Shown one piece after another: positions 63,265-64,000 of a stretch of DNA of 64,000 bases. The notes under the pieces were generated by a model. The model was not told the origin of the DNA. It worked only from the letters and a program-made list of their open reading frames with translations, and made no database searches. The stretch lies in contig CP092874.1 in NCBI GenBank assembly GCA_030710605.1, forward strand, positions 75,110,133-75,174,132. Reading direction: 5' to 3'. The translations under genes were made by a program, and so were the position numbers. The DNA is from Cordylochernes scorpioides (Eukaryota > Arthropoda > Arachnida > Pseudoscorpiones > Chernetidae). Position 1 is the stretch's first letter; each line of letters opens with the position of its first letter.

Positions 63265-64000
63265 AAAACTTTGTTTAAAAAGTGTGTATAGGTTAAAAAT
63301 GAACATTTCCCATTAAAAATATAGAAGTGGAGAAACAAAATTTATTCTAGCTATTTCCAGCTCATTTTTAAAAAAAATATCCATCTCTTAAAAACTTTTT
63401 TTTTATGTACACTATTTATAGTGGGAGAAGGAAACCAACAAAAATAAATAATAAAGTTTATGTACAATAAAGAGGTAAGAACAGTGCCTGTATGTATGAC
63501 TGGCTTGTCACAGCCAGCCTTTTCTAACAATAACAAAACAAATTTTGGCAGCAAAAAAATCAATAAATAAATGACCTTTATATTCACAGTTTGGGTGGAG
63601 AGAAAAAGTAGCCAGTTTCATTTTAGGTAAAATGATGAAATTTAAAAGGAAGAAAAAATTGGAATGGTTATCAAGAGCAAATATTGTGTGAATATAGTTT
63701 GGATAAATATGTATTCACACAGGCTTATTTAACACATTTACCAAAACTTTGCTTTTGTAATTTATAGGACTAAAATAATTCAAAGAGACCACAACTTCTA
63801 TAATCCGCATAAAATATATATTAAGGCTATTTTTAAAAGAAAGAGAGAGAAAAAAGAAAAGAAACACCAGCAATGATAATACCATATAAAAAAAAAAACT
63901 ACACATATATAAATAGATTAGGAGAAGAAAAATAAGCTACAATACCCAAAAAATAAACTGTTAGGAATAAATTTGAAAAAGCCACGAAAAAACACAATAT
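63265..64000 (-). other. DNAJC3: Inverted copy of the DNAJC3 3' UTR
   Basis: Reverse complement of 17409-18146 with minor differences. It predicts that an inverted second copy of DNAJC3 exons continues past the end of the window. Confidence 0.85.

Larger units (their letters stand above)
44271..64000 (-). repeat. Right arm of giant inverted duplication
   Basis: Reverse complement of 17409-43736 and still matching at the window edge, so the second arm continues beyond 64000. Its first base after the gap pairs with position 43736 of the left arm. Right-only content: 57082-61090, 50510-50621 and 44947-45410. Confidence 0.95.

Overview
The window is animal genomic DNA, dominated by transposable elements. 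It has one spliced nuclear gene with GT-AG introns, abundant non-LTR, LTR, Helitron, mariner and pogo-type elements, tRNA-derived SINEs, and no bacterial or organellar features. An invertebrate is most likely (arthropod or mollusc cannot be separated from sequence alone). A run of exactly 100 N at 44171-44270 is a scaffold gap.

Region 1 (1-18.1 kb, + strand): eight exons of DNAJC3 (p58IPK), the ER-lumenal TPR/J-domain co-chaperone, ending with a TGA at 17102. The first, signal-peptide exon lies outside the window. Its introns are packed with a ~370 bp retroposon ('repeat A'), a tRNA-derived SINE ('SINE B'), three families of pogo/Tigger-like non-autonomous transposons (P1-P3, all with CAGTNNAACCT-type ends), non-LTR 3' fragments, and hairpin elements built from hammerhead-ribozyme-like sequences.

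Region 2 (17.4-64 kb): a giant inverted duplication. The sequence from 17409 to 43736 recurs, reverse-complemented, from 44271 to 64000, with the scaffold gap at the axis. The arms are very similar but differ by clean insertions. Left only: a broken BEL/Pao element (20290-24497), an insertion of about 6.9 kb holding a Ty3/gypsy element with identical LTRs (25639-31334), and a non-autonomous Helitron (41047-41405). Right only: a mariner and minisatellite block (57082-61090) and a small hairpin element (50510-50621). Either two haplotypes were scaffolded head to head, or this is a real large palindrome. Both arms carry a pogo/Tigger-like transposase gene: intact on the left (32471-34111), frameshifted on the right. 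It lacks the first catalytic Asp and contains an internal duplication around that site.

Most interesting system: a dispersed family of short hairpin retroposons. Several carry a type-I hammerhead core (CTGANGA, 7-bp stem II, GAAAC, GTC or GTT). They commonly occur as head-to-head inverted arms with a one-sided tail of about 25-35 nt and 11-14 bp target-site duplications. Eight insertions with duplications were found by eye, one of them polymorphic between the arms. This architecture matches non-autonomous derivatives of Penelope-like elements; no Penelope reverse transcriptase is present in the window.
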